From Daphnia carinata (taxonomy: Eukaryota; Arthropoda; Branchiopoda; Diplostraca; Daphniidae), in NCBI RefSeq assembly GCF_022539665.2, contig NW_026712498.1, forward strand, positions 1 to 55,677: a stretch of DNA of 55,677 nucleotides, in the 5' to 3' direction. Numbering within the stretch: the stretch's first letter is position 1; the number at the start of each line of letters is the position of its first letter. The notes beneath the pieces were generated by a model. The model saw only the letters and a list, made by a program, of their open reading frames with translations. It made no database searches and was not told the DNA's origin. Made by a program: the position numbers and the translations under genes. Below, piece after piece: positions 16,817-27,529 of the stretch.

Positions 16817-17234
16817 TGTAATGTTTAACTTGTAAATGACTTTCAACTCAGCTTACTAATTACTAAGTGTATTTTCACAAGACTAACAAGACTAATCACA
16901 GGTGTAATGTAAGATTCTCTAAAACTCTACTACACTTCAACGCTCTGGACACAGACACACAATGCACTATAACACACTAAACTCAGACTCCGAGCCCCCT
17001 TCTTGTCACAGCTTTTATCAGTTAATATGAGGTCACTCTTGACGTCAATGATCACGTGAAGACGAACTGATCGTAGAGGTGAAGAGCTGACTGATACTGG
17101 TTTGGCGTGGGAAGGCTCCGTGAGGATGAAGAACTGTTTGATACCAGTTCGCCGTAGAATCATCCAAGGCTGGAATCTATTAATTAGCTAAGCTAACTAA
17201 TTGGTGGCGTTCTTCGGTATATGTCCTCATCACA
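16817..17234 (-). repeat. R1 3' LTR, complete (418 bp)
   Basis: It starts TGTGATGAGG and ends CATTACA on the minus strand, giving the usual TG...CA termini. It is preceded in element orientation by a polypurine tract and followed directly by satellite DNA. Its first 201 plus-strand bases match the 5' LTR remnant at 33252..33452. The U3 part contains a CRE-like palindrome TGACGTCA (17040..17047) and an E-box CACGTG (17053..17058). A TATA-like GATAAAAGC lies around 17011..17019 on the minus strand. Target duplication cannot be checked because the far end of R1 is truncated. Confidence 0.93.
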
Positions 17235-17250
17235 TTCCTCCCCTTTTTAC
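17235..17250 (-). other. R1 polypurine tract
   Basis: On the minus strand a purine run (GTAAAAAGGGGAGGAA) sits immediately before the 3' LTR start TGTGATG. This is the expected position of the plus-strand DNA primer in LTR retroelements. Confidence 0.85.
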
Positions 17251-17443
17251 AGAAGTTGCCTTCGGGGTTACAGGGTTGGAGAATATATTTATGTATACGG
17301 AAGTTATAATGAAACAGATAGGTCTACAAAATTTCTAATTCTAATTTATGCATTTGCTTCTTTTCTTTCTTCCGTAGGGATTACAATTGCTAAACATTTC
17401 TTGTTAGTAAGAGAGTGGAATAGTGGAGGGGATAGGTAAGGGT

Positions 17444-17478
<35 letters not shown>

Positions 17479-17637
17479 ATGCGAACCTTATAATTGTTGC
17501 TTTTTGTTCCGGTGTGTTTCATTCGTTTCTTGCCCTTCGTCGAGCTCCCTTGTGCATGATGGAGTTTGATTTTACATGCGTTGTGTCTCATCGTGCTGCC
17601 GTTGATACTGCTTTGTGGATATTATTTTAAGTTATAG
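17251..17637 (+). other. Region upstream of the R1 antisense gene; candidate upstream exons
   Basis: No sense-strand retroelement gene lies here. On the plus strand an open frame beginning at ATG 17221 (72 codons) crosses the region. A candidate exon 17378..17435 is bounded by a pyrimidine-rich acceptor ending CCGTAG and a donor GGTAAGG. A 30-plus T run follows at about 17447..17478. Any of these could belong to the 5' end of the antisense gene, but R2 is truncated in the equivalent place, so comparison cannot decide. Treat the exon calls as weak. Confidence 0.3.
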
Positions 17638-18087
17638 CGTATCACAAGCCTCATTTGCTCTTCCGAAGATTTCTTCCCACTGATCGAGAACTGTTCTTCA
17701 ATTCCTATCGGCCATCGATGAGTGTTGAAAATTGTCCTCCTCTTGACTTCGGGTTCCGACGAGTCAGTTCCACCGACCGCTATTATGTGTAAGTCGCAAA
17801 TTGGTTCTTTTCTTAGCATTCCATTTGACTTGTTTTTCTTTTCCAGTCAGTTTCCAGGTTATGCTCGCTACCGCGACATTTACCCGATCCGGTTTGCACG
17901 ATTCCTCTGGTGGCTCGAGTCTGGTGAGGATATCTATCACCGCAACTGTCGTTCATCGCTCTTCTTCAATGAACAATTGCAAGAAGAATCCCATCACTCA
18001 GTGGCAATGCAGAACGTACACCGTCTTCTCCGTCGGCTTTTGATTGGCACCGATTTTATGCTGGTTAGTTCCTTGTATTTCCAGTAG
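17638..18087 (+). CDS. Antisense accessory gene of R1 (two visible exons), family not recognised
   Basis: This lies opposite to the retroelement genes, between env and the 3' LTR. Visible exons are 17638..17788 and 17847..18087, split by a 58-bp intron with donor GTAAGT and pyrimidine-rich acceptor TTTTCCAG. Exon 1 encodes FRRFLPTDRELF and ends at YY. Exon 2 begins with PGYARYRD and continues ARFLWWLESGEDIYH to a TAG stop. A homologous gene with its intron at the same position and phase occurs in R2 (42220..42674). Codon choices differ at 12 of 20 identical residues in the shared block, which indicates selection on the protein. The start is uncertain: a stop codon lies just upstream of exon 1 in frame, so there is either an upstream exon (acceptor AGTTATAG at 17630..17637) or a start at the ATG near 17719. 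There is no signal peptide or membrane segment. Function is unknown. Confidence 0.72.
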
Positions 18088-18134
18088 AATACACAACTTT
18101 AAAGGTTGGTTGTCTATGGACGTTTTTCCTTTTT

Positions 18135-18169
<35 letters not shown>

Positions 18170-18275
18170 GTTTGGCTAGGTACAGATGATAGGTAGGTTT
18201 ATTAGTTACATAGACGTTACAAATTTTACGTTTAACATCGCATATAAATTTGTTCTACTTGTCTAGTTACAAATT
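18088..18275. other. R1 spacer between antisense gene and env stop
   Basis: This contains a T run at about 18139..18166 and AT-rich sequence. It is the 3' flank of both the antisense gene (plus) and env (minus), so the two genes converge here. No polyadenylation signal is clear enough to call. Confidence 0.5.
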
Positions 18276-21125
18276 TCATTTTTGGGGTGCAATGAGGCAT
18301 CCATCATTCCAACAGAGTCCCTTACCCGGAATGATTTGTGTATCATTATGGATATGTGACAGCATGGGAATTTCTTGCTCGTGATTGTTAGTGTTATTTT
18401 TCTTTTTACACAAATTGAAGATTGTAGCAAATGGTATAAATGCAATGCAGACATATCCAATCAAGATTGTTACAGCTATTACACTCACTGCTAGTATTCC
18501 ATACTTAAATATGGAAACCCAATTGGATATATCCCAGAAATCAACCTGGGCCTTGTTATCTAAGACTAATCCAGAAAGTGAATTAGTATTAGATAGTTGT
18601 ACTCTACCAATTAATTCCGTTAAAACATTTAATTGTTCTACGTAATTTGGCTCATACATCGAATGATGCTGAGGCAAATAATCGTACGTTTTTAGAGGTA
18701 ATTCCTCAAATGCTGTAATCAATTTTAGTTTTACCACATGAATTAATGGTTCTTGGAGTTTCCATTCTCCATTTATCCATGTATAGGTTTTATCGTTGAA
18801 ATTTACATATTGACCGTTCCAGAAACAATCCTGGAAAGGATGAAGTGACCAACCATCCTTTCCAACAGTGAAATTGGTTTTCGGGTCTGCCTGAAAAAAT
18901 GGCTGATAGCCGCACTGTGTTTGTACAGCGGCCATTTTTACAGGTACAATTTCACATTTCTGTAAAATTAAACTTTTGCCGTTTCCGGTTATTCTACTAC
19001 ATGTATCTAGATTTAGTGCACGGGCTGCAAGCAGTCCATTTGTTTGTGCTAAAACCATAGCTTGATTACGCTGTAGTGAAGTAATTTTGCAATATAATTG
19101 ACGGACTTCGTTGGCCAATTGTGATTCGTGTTTGATCGCCTGCCCTTCAATGTACTGGCGATTTTCAATGTCTAGCAACGTCCTAACGCTATCTGTTAAT
19201 TGAGTTTTTGTCTCGTTGCCTTTGGTGTTCAAAACTTCACCAGAATCATTTAGTTCAATTAACCTTTCTTGTCTTCTTTTGTTTCTCTCTTCCCTTCTAT
19301 TCGAAATGGTAGTCACCTCTTCTATTCTGTCCATTGGAAAAAATGGGGTTGCAAGGGTTCTTTGGAAAATCCATTCTTGCAACTTTTGTGAGGAATCGCA
19401 GGGAAGTGCTCGCACCGTCTTGTCTTCGTAAAATGGAACTAGACAAAATGGATTGTCCTTTAAGGCAAATTGCCTGTCAATCTCATTGTAGTTCCATAAC
19501 ATTCTATTACTAAATTCACTGTCGCATGACTGCGCCGTCATCGGCGTAACACAAGTGTTGGTTGTGAGAATTCTTAGTTTCCCATTTACGTAGCCGAAAT
19601 CCTGCTTAGGGTAACCTTCGATAGAGCTACTTTGGTTACAAAACAGTAACGTGAGGGTCTGTTGTTCCGATATAGTTAGACAGTAATCCAAATTGGTGGT
19701 GGGCTGAATTTTACCGTATAAAGTTGGTGGATTAAACGGTATGTGGTCACTCATTTTGTCGAACTTTCGTGTGCGATTCCTGTCCCATCTAGTTACTTGT
19801 GGCCCTCTTTGTTCTTGTAATTCCCCATCTATTGCCTCATTGGATGATTCTAGAATTTCTAGTAACCATATTTGGTTCACGTTACCATTCTCACACGGTG
19901 TAACAGTTACAGGATAATCCAGTGTTATGTTTACGGTTAAGCAATTACCTGTGTGAGCTTGAATCATATGGAAAGGAACTAATCCAAATGTCATCGGGTT
20001 GGGTTCTAATGACCATACATCCGTCGGGTTATTTAGTTCATCTAAACTACTACCGCATTTCTTGACTCCCGTGTTGTTTTCTGTAAATTGGTGAATGCAA
20101 TGCTCGAGATAGCTTTGCATTACCATTCCATTAGCAAGAAATTTGAAAGCTTGACCGTTGGTTATCACCTTCTGCGTTTCTTTTTCAATTGACAGGGTGG
20201 TGTCGAATGCACAAGTTGGGGTCGAGAATTTTCCACTGCGTGGCATGTACGCCAAACAACGACTAGGATCGCTAGCTAACATTAATAATCCTATCACTTC
20301 TCTATCATAGCTTCTTTTCTGTCGCTTAGGGGTTTCTATAATATCTATGTAGGAATCGGGTAACCCGATTACCGGATAGACGGTTATGTTCGTGCAGATT
20401 TGCGTTTTGTTAGCAGATATGATAAATTCTAACTGAGCTGCATGATCTTCTATCCTATTTTGTTTCTTACTTTTCGTTAAGTTACCTCTACCTTGAAATA
20501 CCGAATTTATTTCACAGGTGGGCTCTTTTGCATCTGGTGCTTTCCAAACGATCGTTAGTTCATTATGATTCGAAAATTCTGCCTTACTAGAATTCGCTAT
20601 TATACCAAACGGTGACTTTACTGGGCAATCGTGACAATCCTTTGATAACTGAACTATTTGAGTTACACAATTCTTAGTTGTGTAGACCTGTGTTGTCATC
20701 CAGTGACCTTCTCCCTCAGGCTCCTGGAGGTATTTAAATGTTTTTCCGTCCTTTACCATCGGGCTATTCACGCATGTATTTGGATACTGTGCCGTGTTCC
20801 AGCATTCATTAGCACTAACTTTTAAAATTTGCTTCTTAAAAATAGTGTCATGACTTAAAAGGAAATTAGTGGATATTTCTTTGGTTGATAACCACTGGGT
20901 GCATGCGTACCCTTCCCATGTTATGGGTTCTTTGTTTTTGGTTAGGAATCAGTAATTGATTTTAGTTGGAATTTCTACTGGTTCAGGGTGTGAACAGTAG
21001 TCGGGATCGTCTAAATCTAAAATACCTTTTATTACTGGTTGTGAGCAGTTGCAGGTGTCGATGGTTATTGAGTGGGCTATTCCTACAGCTATAATGAAGA
21101 CGAGAGTTGCGATAACGTTCCTCAT
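18276..21125 (-). pseudogene. env: R1 env: large envelope glycoprotein with lectin-like repeats, one internal stop
   Basis: The ATG at 21125..21123 follows directly on a splice-acceptor-like TTACAG, and a hydrophobic signal peptide starts there. The frame runs 949 residues to 18276 except for a TGA at 20949..20951 (codon 59). The predicted protein has many N-glycosylation sites and cysteines. Basic cleavage-like sites lie at about residues 268 (RQKR) and 613 (RNKRR). A membrane span at about 874..901 is followed by a cytoplasmic tail with CKKK. Between the two basic sites are repeated CL...C...QxW-like units (NQIW at about 417, QEW at about 583), resembling two ricin B-type beta-trefoils; this is my inference. 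It lacks the fusion-peptide motif seen in the R2 Env, so the two Env proteins are of different origin. A role in attachment and fusion is expected for the class but not shown. Confidence 0.8.
20949..20951 (-). other. In-frame TGA in R1 env
   Basis: This stop lies 58 codons after the env ATG, in a frame that is otherwise open on both sides. The surrounding codons continue without a shift. It inactivates this copy unless read through. Confidence 0.85.
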
Positions 21126-21134
21126 CTGTAATTA
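21126..21134 (-). promoter_or_regulatory. R1 env splice acceptor overlapping the pol stop region
   Basis: The minus-strand sequence reads TAATTACAG directly before the env ATG. The TAA is the pol stop (21134..21132) and TTACAG is a plausible 3' splice site. Together with the donor at 33111..33116 it would give a subgenomic env mRNA, as known for the Drosophila gypsy element. Confidence 0.65.
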
Positions 21135-23207
21135 CATTTCCGTAATGAGTCTTTGTGGCTGTTTGATTGCTTGTCTTAGCGATCTTCTAACAGGTATTCC
21201 GATATCATCCTGCCTTTTCCGTCTCACTTTAGGTTGCTTAGTTTGTGCTTTACCGCTTTCGGTCGGTAACTGTGCTGTTTCTTGCCGATTGCTATCTTCC
21301 CCTTCTGTTGCTTGTCTTACAGCGGTTGCTGCTGTCTCTCCTTGACTTTGGATACTCAATTCCCTTTCCCTACTTTCAATTTCTATCTCACTCTGTGTTT
21401 CTCTTTCTTCGCTTTCTGATTCCCTCCTAGGGTTACGTTCATTAACGCTGTTACCTTCTTCCCTTTCTTTAGCTACGTTTTCCGCGTCTTCCTTGCTTTT
21501 CCATTTTTTGAGGCGATTCACATGCACAACCATAGTATGGTTTTCTGTTGTTCTCCTGATTAGGTAATTCAAATCAGACAACTTATCTACGATAGTGAAA
21601 GGTCCATCCCAACGCATATAAAATTTACCTGTTTGTGGCTTCATTTCTTTCAATAGCACTAAGTCTCCTGGCTCAAACGAGCATTCCTTCGATGAACGAT
21701 CGTAATTCGCTTTTTGTCTTGACTGTGCTACGATTAGCTTACTTTTGGCTAATTCTAAAGCTTCATGCCACTGTTGCGTATAGATATTATTTTGATCTTC
21801 TAGAATCCTATTCCGCATTGGGGGTCTCAAATCTGAAGGTTCTAAGGCATCTCTGCCTTTTAAGAGGTAAAAAGGGGTTTCACCGGTGCTGGAGTGAGGC
21901 GTCCGGTTATAGGCCGCTGCTACGTAATCAAGATGCTCATCCCACAAAGATGGGTTGTGAGCTACATGCGCGGTTAGCATATCCCCTAATGTTCTATTAA
22001 ACCTTTCTACCGCACCGTCTGTTTGCGGATGATAAGCTGTAGTCCTTAACTGTTTTACTCCCAATTGTTTGCATAATTCGGTCATTGCCTGTGACTGGAA
22101 ATTAGAACCTCTATCCGTTAGGATCTGTGAGGGTAATCCCTCACTGTTGACGATGTGCCGAATGAATTTCCGGATGATTGTCTGAGCGGAAATTTCCTTA
22201 AGTGCAATGGCTATTATATACCTAGTTGTGTACTCCATTATTACTAGAATATACTTATTCCCTTTTTCGCTTTCTGGGACGGGGCCTACAATGTCCATGG
22301 CCAATCTTTGCCAGACGTAGTCTGAAACAGGGATTGGCTGGAGTGCGGCTTTGCACGATCCAGAAACCTTCCTTTTTGCACATGTTAAACAGTTAAGTAC
22401 GTGCGACTTGATATCATTTGCCATTTTTGGCCAAAAATACTTATTGCTAATGTTAGCAGTGGTTTTAGTTATTCCCAGATGACCAGCTAACTTATGATCA
22501 TGATAAAGTTCTAAGATCTGTTTACGTAGCGTCGCCGGCACTACGATTTTCCCCCTAGCTGTGGTTAATAGTCCGCTAGGCAAATATCTGAAGTCATCCT
22601 CCGTTTCTTTGGATGAATTCTCTAATGTTTTTGCCACCTCTCTACAAAAAGTATCCTCTTGTTGAGCGACTAGCCAGTCGTCAGCCATGACTTGCTGCGA
22701 TACTATAACATTAACTGGTATTCTGCTCAACGCGTCTGCGTTTTGGTGCAGTTTACCTGGCCTATACTGGATTTCCATTTCGAATTGTTGTAAGAAGAGG
22801 AACCATCTGGCTAGTCTTCCTGTCGGTTCCCTAACCTTTTGGATATACTGGAGAGGCCTATGGTCGGTCACTATAACGAAGTTAGTGCCATATAGGTAAT
22901 GGAAGAACGCTTTTACCGAATGGATAATTGCGTATGCTTCCTTCTCTGTTGTACACCATTTCAATTGAACGTCTGTTAGATGTTTAGAGGTATACGCAAT
23001 TGGGTGCTCTAGTGACTTGTTCCAATCATTTATCGACTCTTCGATTACTCCCGAGTCATTTATTGACTCCTCCTTGGGCCCTGGGTTGGCATTTGGATGG
23101 GGCATCTGAGAAAGTATCCGCCTACTCCATACCCACACGCATCCGTGTGTAGGATGAAAGGGCGCGCGAAATTCGGATAAGCGAGGGTAGGGGCGGAACA
23201 TAAACAT
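21132..23207 (-). pseudogene. pol: R1 pol, 3' part: RNase H end and integrase
   Basis: The reading frame carries the second half of RNase H (TTEKEAYAIIHSVK, VTDHRPLQYI). An integrase zinc-binding region follows (HLGITKT...CLTCAKRK), then the catalytic core with D,D,E residues visible in MDIVGPVP, LTDRGSNF and AVERFNRT. After these come a GPY/F-like C-terminal domain (GDLVLLKEM...RWDGPF) and a highly charged Glu/Arg-rich tail. The first about 28 codons (23207 down to about 23123) are not genuine: the real protein enters this frame from the upstream pol frame by a one-base shift near 23123. The stop is TAA at 21132, nine bases before the env ATG. Integrase joins the DNA copy to the host chromosome. 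Confidence 0.92.
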
Positions 23208-24712
23208 TCTTTTATGCCTTCAAAAGCGCTTGTTTCCTCTTGCCCCCATTGCCATGGTACCGCGCTCCTTGTGAGCCTTGTCAGTACATGGACTTTATTG
23301 GCGAATTGATCTATGAAACGTCTGTAATAATTAGCTAGTCCTAGGAATGCCCTAACCTGATCCGGGTTTTTAGGTGCTGGGTACTTTTTTACCGCCTTGA
23401 TCTTATTTGGGTCTACTTTTACCCCTTCGTCGGAGACTATGTGCCCTAGATACTCAACTGCATTGGCTGCAAACTTACACTTTTGAATTTTCACGTTAAG
23501 GCCATTTGTCTGCAAAAGACTAAACGTTGAGGTGAGATGCTGTACATGTTCAGTTATGCTTTTGCTGTAAACAATGATATCATCAATGTATACCATCACG
23601 CATTTACCTATTAAAGGTCTAAGAACGATTTCCATCGTCCTTTGAAACGTGCTGGGCGCGTTGCACAGTCCAAACGGCATCCTAATATATTCAAAATGAC
23701 CCATTTCTGCCGTGAATGCAGTTTTATGTATATCCTCCTCCGCTATCTCTATTTGCCAATATCCACTGAATAAATCAAGTGTTGAAAAGAATTGGGCTCC
23801 ATTTAACAGATTTAACGTCTCCTCTATCCTCGGCAGTGGATAACGATCTTTTACCGTTACTGCATTTAGGTCCCTATAATCTACACAAAATCTTAGTTCT
23901 CCGGATTTCTTTTTCACCATTACGATGGAGGCTCTGAAAGCACTATGACTTTCCCTAATAATCCCGTATTTTAACATTTCTTCTATCTGCTGTTTCGCTA
24001 TTGGCTTAATAGCTGCTGGCATGCGATATGCACCTCGTAGCTTCGGTTGTGCCGTCGTTATAATCCGGTGTTTAAGTACTTTAGTGCATCCTAACTCAAT
24101 CAGCTGAGATGCGAAAACGGGTTTGTGAATGTTCAAAACTTGTTCCATTTCTAGCCTGGCTTCCCCATGCAGATGGGATAGGTCAAAGATTATCATTGAC
24201 TTTTCTTTAATGTTATAGATAGGAGTTGTTATCTTCCTAAGGCTAATCGCGGTTTCTGCTCCGTTTAACGATAATGTTAGTGTTTTATTCGCTATATCTA
24301 TTTTTGTTTTATATTTCTTGAAAAAATCTAGTCCTAAAATACATCCTTCTTGTGTTTCAGGCAACACGAAGAAGTCATGCTCTAAGCTGCAATTTGGTGT
24401 TAATTTAAGACTTAATTTGAAACATCCCAATGGGTGCATGATGTTTCCTGACGCAGATTCAAACGACTGACTAGGTTTAGTTTCTAATTCAGATACGATC
24501 GCTTTATGAGGTAATAAGGCAAATCTCTCAGATGAAATAATACTAGCTGCTGCACCTGTGTCGATTAAAGCTTGTGTTTTCTGATTACTAAATTCTACCG
24601 GTATCCTAATTAATCTACATGTTTGTTTAATCTTCCCTATTCCGTTTTTGGTTGGAACCTTTTCGGATTTTTGGTCCGACATTCTTTCGCTATATGTCCT
24701 ATGTTGAGACAT
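23060..24712 (-). pseudogene. pol: R1 pol, 5' part: protease, reverse transcriptase, start of RNase H
   Basis: An aspartic protease motif (ALIDTGAAASIIS) lies at about residue 50. Reverse transcriptase follows with CVDYRDLNA, LDLFSGYWQI, MPFGLCNAPSTFQ and the active-site YIDDIIVYS (around 23574..23596). RNase H begins at LHTDACGYGVGG, and the frame then fails. The pol frame overlaps the end of gag by 76 bases in the -1 frame, so expression by -1 frameshifting is likely; no perfect canonical slippery heptamer is seen, only a CCAAAAAC run near the gag stop. The tail after about 23123 is out of frame. Gene order and motifs place this in Ty3/gypsy. Confidence 0.93.
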
Positions 24713-26493
24713 CTATGACAAGTAATAGTGTTTTCTCTGTTATTACCACTTAATCTTTGTTTTCTCGCTAGCTCTGCCGATGGGTGAGGGCTCTTGGATC
24801 TTGGACGCTCGTCGTAACGCCTTGTCCGAGAATCGAGTCTCTCCCTATTCTGATACCTCTTGTCCTGGTATCGCCCTCTACCGTATGACCGTTCACGCGA
24901 CTCGGACCGGTTCCTGTCGTACGATCTGTTACGGTTGTAAGAGTGATCTCTACGGTCTCCACTATACGAATTATCCCTAGATCGCTGTCGATCTTCCCAT
25001 TTAACGTTATTATATCTTGACGAATCCCTACCTTGCTTATAGGTGTCAATATTGTTTACGGACCAATCTTGTCCCGATTTCGACGCTGTACCTGACAGAT
25101 TTAATTTCGTTAGGTTGTTTTTCAACTCTTCTAATTCCAGTTTTGTTTGAGTTAATTCAGCTTCTATATCTCTAGTCGGTTTCGGTGCTTCAAATTTGAA
25201 TATTGGTTTTAGTTCTAGTGCCTGTGTGTTGTAGGCGATTTCTTCTGACTCTAACGCTGCTTGTTTGAAATTTTGCCAGTTTGGGGTGCTAGGGTATTTA
25301 TTATGGAATAGAATTGTCTTGATGGTTGGCAGCAATCCATCTAGTAACATTTTGATTAGTGTATCATCCTTAAGAGCTGTTAGTTCAGCGCTTTCTGCTT
25401 GTTCCTCATCGCCTTCCTTGTAGATCGCACTATATGCCTGTGTTATTTTATCAATAAAATGTCTAACGGGTTGGTTAGGTGATTGTTTTACTGACAGTAG
25501 TTTCGATTTCTGTTTGGCTTTATCCGCGGGATGTTTGAAATGTTCCTTTAATGCATTCCGCCAATCGCTATAAGATTCTCTCGGTGCTACCCGTAGTCTA
25601 TCGATATGCCATTGCAATGCTGTTCCCTTTAACCTTGTGGCTAAAATCTTTTTGGTGGATTCCCTCGGCCATTCATGAATCGTTGCTATTGCCTCCGCAT
25701 CTCTTAACCATACTCCTATCGGTTGGTCGTTCACATTACCACTGTAAATAGGAATGGTCTGTGTTTCGTCTCTACGTGTAATGGCTACTGCTAATGCTCG
25801 TATGTCATCGTTGGCTGCCATTCTTGGTGTTTCGTTAGTTGTATTGGTTTCGATAGCCGGTTGTGCTAGTTGTTCTAAGAGTGTCTGGTTGTTTCTATTT
25901 AGTTGTTCTATGCTTCCTTTAAGATAATTGTTTTCGGTGTCTAGTTTAGCTGCTCGCTCCGCTGCCTGTTTCGCTAACTGGAGCGCTTGTCCTAGTTCCG
26001 TTAATTCGTTTTCTAATGACACGATTTCCCTATTCTGTATGGCTAGGGTGTGTTGTGCTATCTCTAATTCGTTTGTGCTTGCGGCACTCGCGATTGTTTG
26101 TTGTAGCCTTCTAAACTTTTCTTCTAACGACTGATTAGCTGTTTGTAACGTTGATATTTCTATTGTTTGCTTAGTTTGGTTATCGTGTAAGGTTGTTTCG
26201 TTAATCTGGCTAATGTTCAAATTGTGCTTAAGTTGATTGTTTTCTGTTTGTAGGTTAACAAATTTGCTTGTCTGGTCAATTTGTTCCTGTCTTAGAAATT
26301 CCAACTCTGCCTGTTTGGTTTTTATTGTATCGTTTAGATGCGAAATTTCCTGATTCTTATCTGTTATATTTACTATTAATTTCTTATGTTCTACTTGTAA
26401 GGCGTGAATTTCTTTTTCCTGATCAATGCTTTTTGTTTCAAGAGCTTTGTAACTTAATTGTAGTTTCTCGAATTCTATTTGGATGTTACTGTA
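24637..26493 (-). pseudogene. gag: R1 gag, 3' part (coiled coil, capsid-like region, zinc knuckle)
   Basis: This is the downstream portion of a gag gene split by Helitron H1. It has an N-terminal Gln/Asn/Leu-rich coiled coil and a capsid-like segment with a conserved Trp pattern (PIGVWLRDAEAIATIHEWP, LKGTALQWHI). An Arg/Ser/Tyr/Asp-rich nucleic-acid-binding stretch and one CCHC zinc knuckle (CHRCLNIGHIAKEC, about 24724..24680) follow, just before the stop. The frame is open from the Helitron border at 26493, and 1857 bases make a whole number of codons. ATG codons inside this part are internal, not the gene start. Gag forms the particle and packages RNA. Confidence 0.9.
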
Positions 26494-26599
26494 TCTACTA
26501 TCTTTATAAAAGCCAAAGGTCTATTTGTGGGAGGAGTTTGTTTGTGTATCTGTCTGTGTGTTTGTCCGAAAAACCTAACGGCGTGCGCACGCCGTCATT

Positions 26600-26985
26600 G
26601 GTTCGCGAGCAGTCACGTGTCGTTTTTCTACCTGCTAAAAGGTTCGACTACCTGAAAAAAGGTTTAAACTGCCTTTGGCAAGGCTTAACTTTTTCCTTTC
26701 ATTTCGCCATCCGTTTTTTCATTGGTCGTTGTGACATCACGTGCTTTTTTCTACCTGGAAAGAGGTTCGACTACCTGAAAAAAGGTTCGACTACCTGAAA
26801 AAAGGTTTAAACTGCCTTTGGCAAGGCTTAACATTTTCTTTTCCTTTCGGTATCCCTTTTGCCATTGGTGGTGTTGACATCACGTGCTTTTTTCTACCTG
26901 GAAAAAGGTTCGACTACCTGAAAAAGGTTCGACTACCTGAAAAAAGGTTCGACTACCTGAAAAAAGGTTCGACCTGCCTACGGCT
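26600..26985 (+). repeat. Minisatellite in the 5' part of H1
   Basis: A unit of about 20 bp (GGTTCGACTACCTGAAAAAA) recurs singly and in short tandems. A larger unit of about 140 bp holding it plus TTTAAACTGCC...GGCAAGGCTTAAC and a CATCACGTG E-box is duplicated (about 26640..26770 and 26780..26905). The same motifs occur inverted in H2 at about 54590..54800, so the structure belongs to the Helitron family. Confidence 0.85.
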
Positions 26986-27529
26986 AAGCTAGCTTTTTCC
27001 CGTTTTATGTTTTCCCTTTTTTTAGTCATTTCCAATCACCACATTCCGCATTTTAGCAATCCGTTTTCACCATCATTGACACATTGACGTCAGACGAAAT
27101 TCAGCTACCAAACGACGTAGACAAAAACGTCCTGCTGCATATTTTAACTAAGGTAAGCGATTTCTTATACCACAATTTTTTTCCAAAATTCAACATTTCT
27201 GTTTGTTTCAATATAATTTTCATTGGAACAGGGGATAATTCAGTTGCCAGTGGTTCTTTTGATGTTTCTTAGCTCTCCCAAAAGTCAACCATTGGATGTA
27301 TTGTAGTAGAAAATGTTTTTTTTCCCTGCTCATTTAAACAGGTAACATCCTACATTCAAATTTATATAACTCATTTGCAGATATTAGCTTGCAACAAGTT
27401 CCATTACCCTCAAGTTAACGTTGTTCAACTTTTTCAACATTGTCCAGTTGAACAGGCTTGGCATTTCTAATTCAGTTTAATTTTTAGATGTGTCAATGTT
27501 TGTGTTGACTAATTGACTGTTGCGTACAT

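Noticed and set aside
17346..17591. Lysine-rich minus-strand frame downstream of R1 env
   Set aside because: It is produced by the poly-T/poly-A run and overlaps the antisense region. No conservation with R2.
21049..21345. Plus-strand frames opposite R1 pol and env
   Set aside because: They are shadows of the coding strand with no homologous frame in R2, unlike the antisense gene at 17638..18087.
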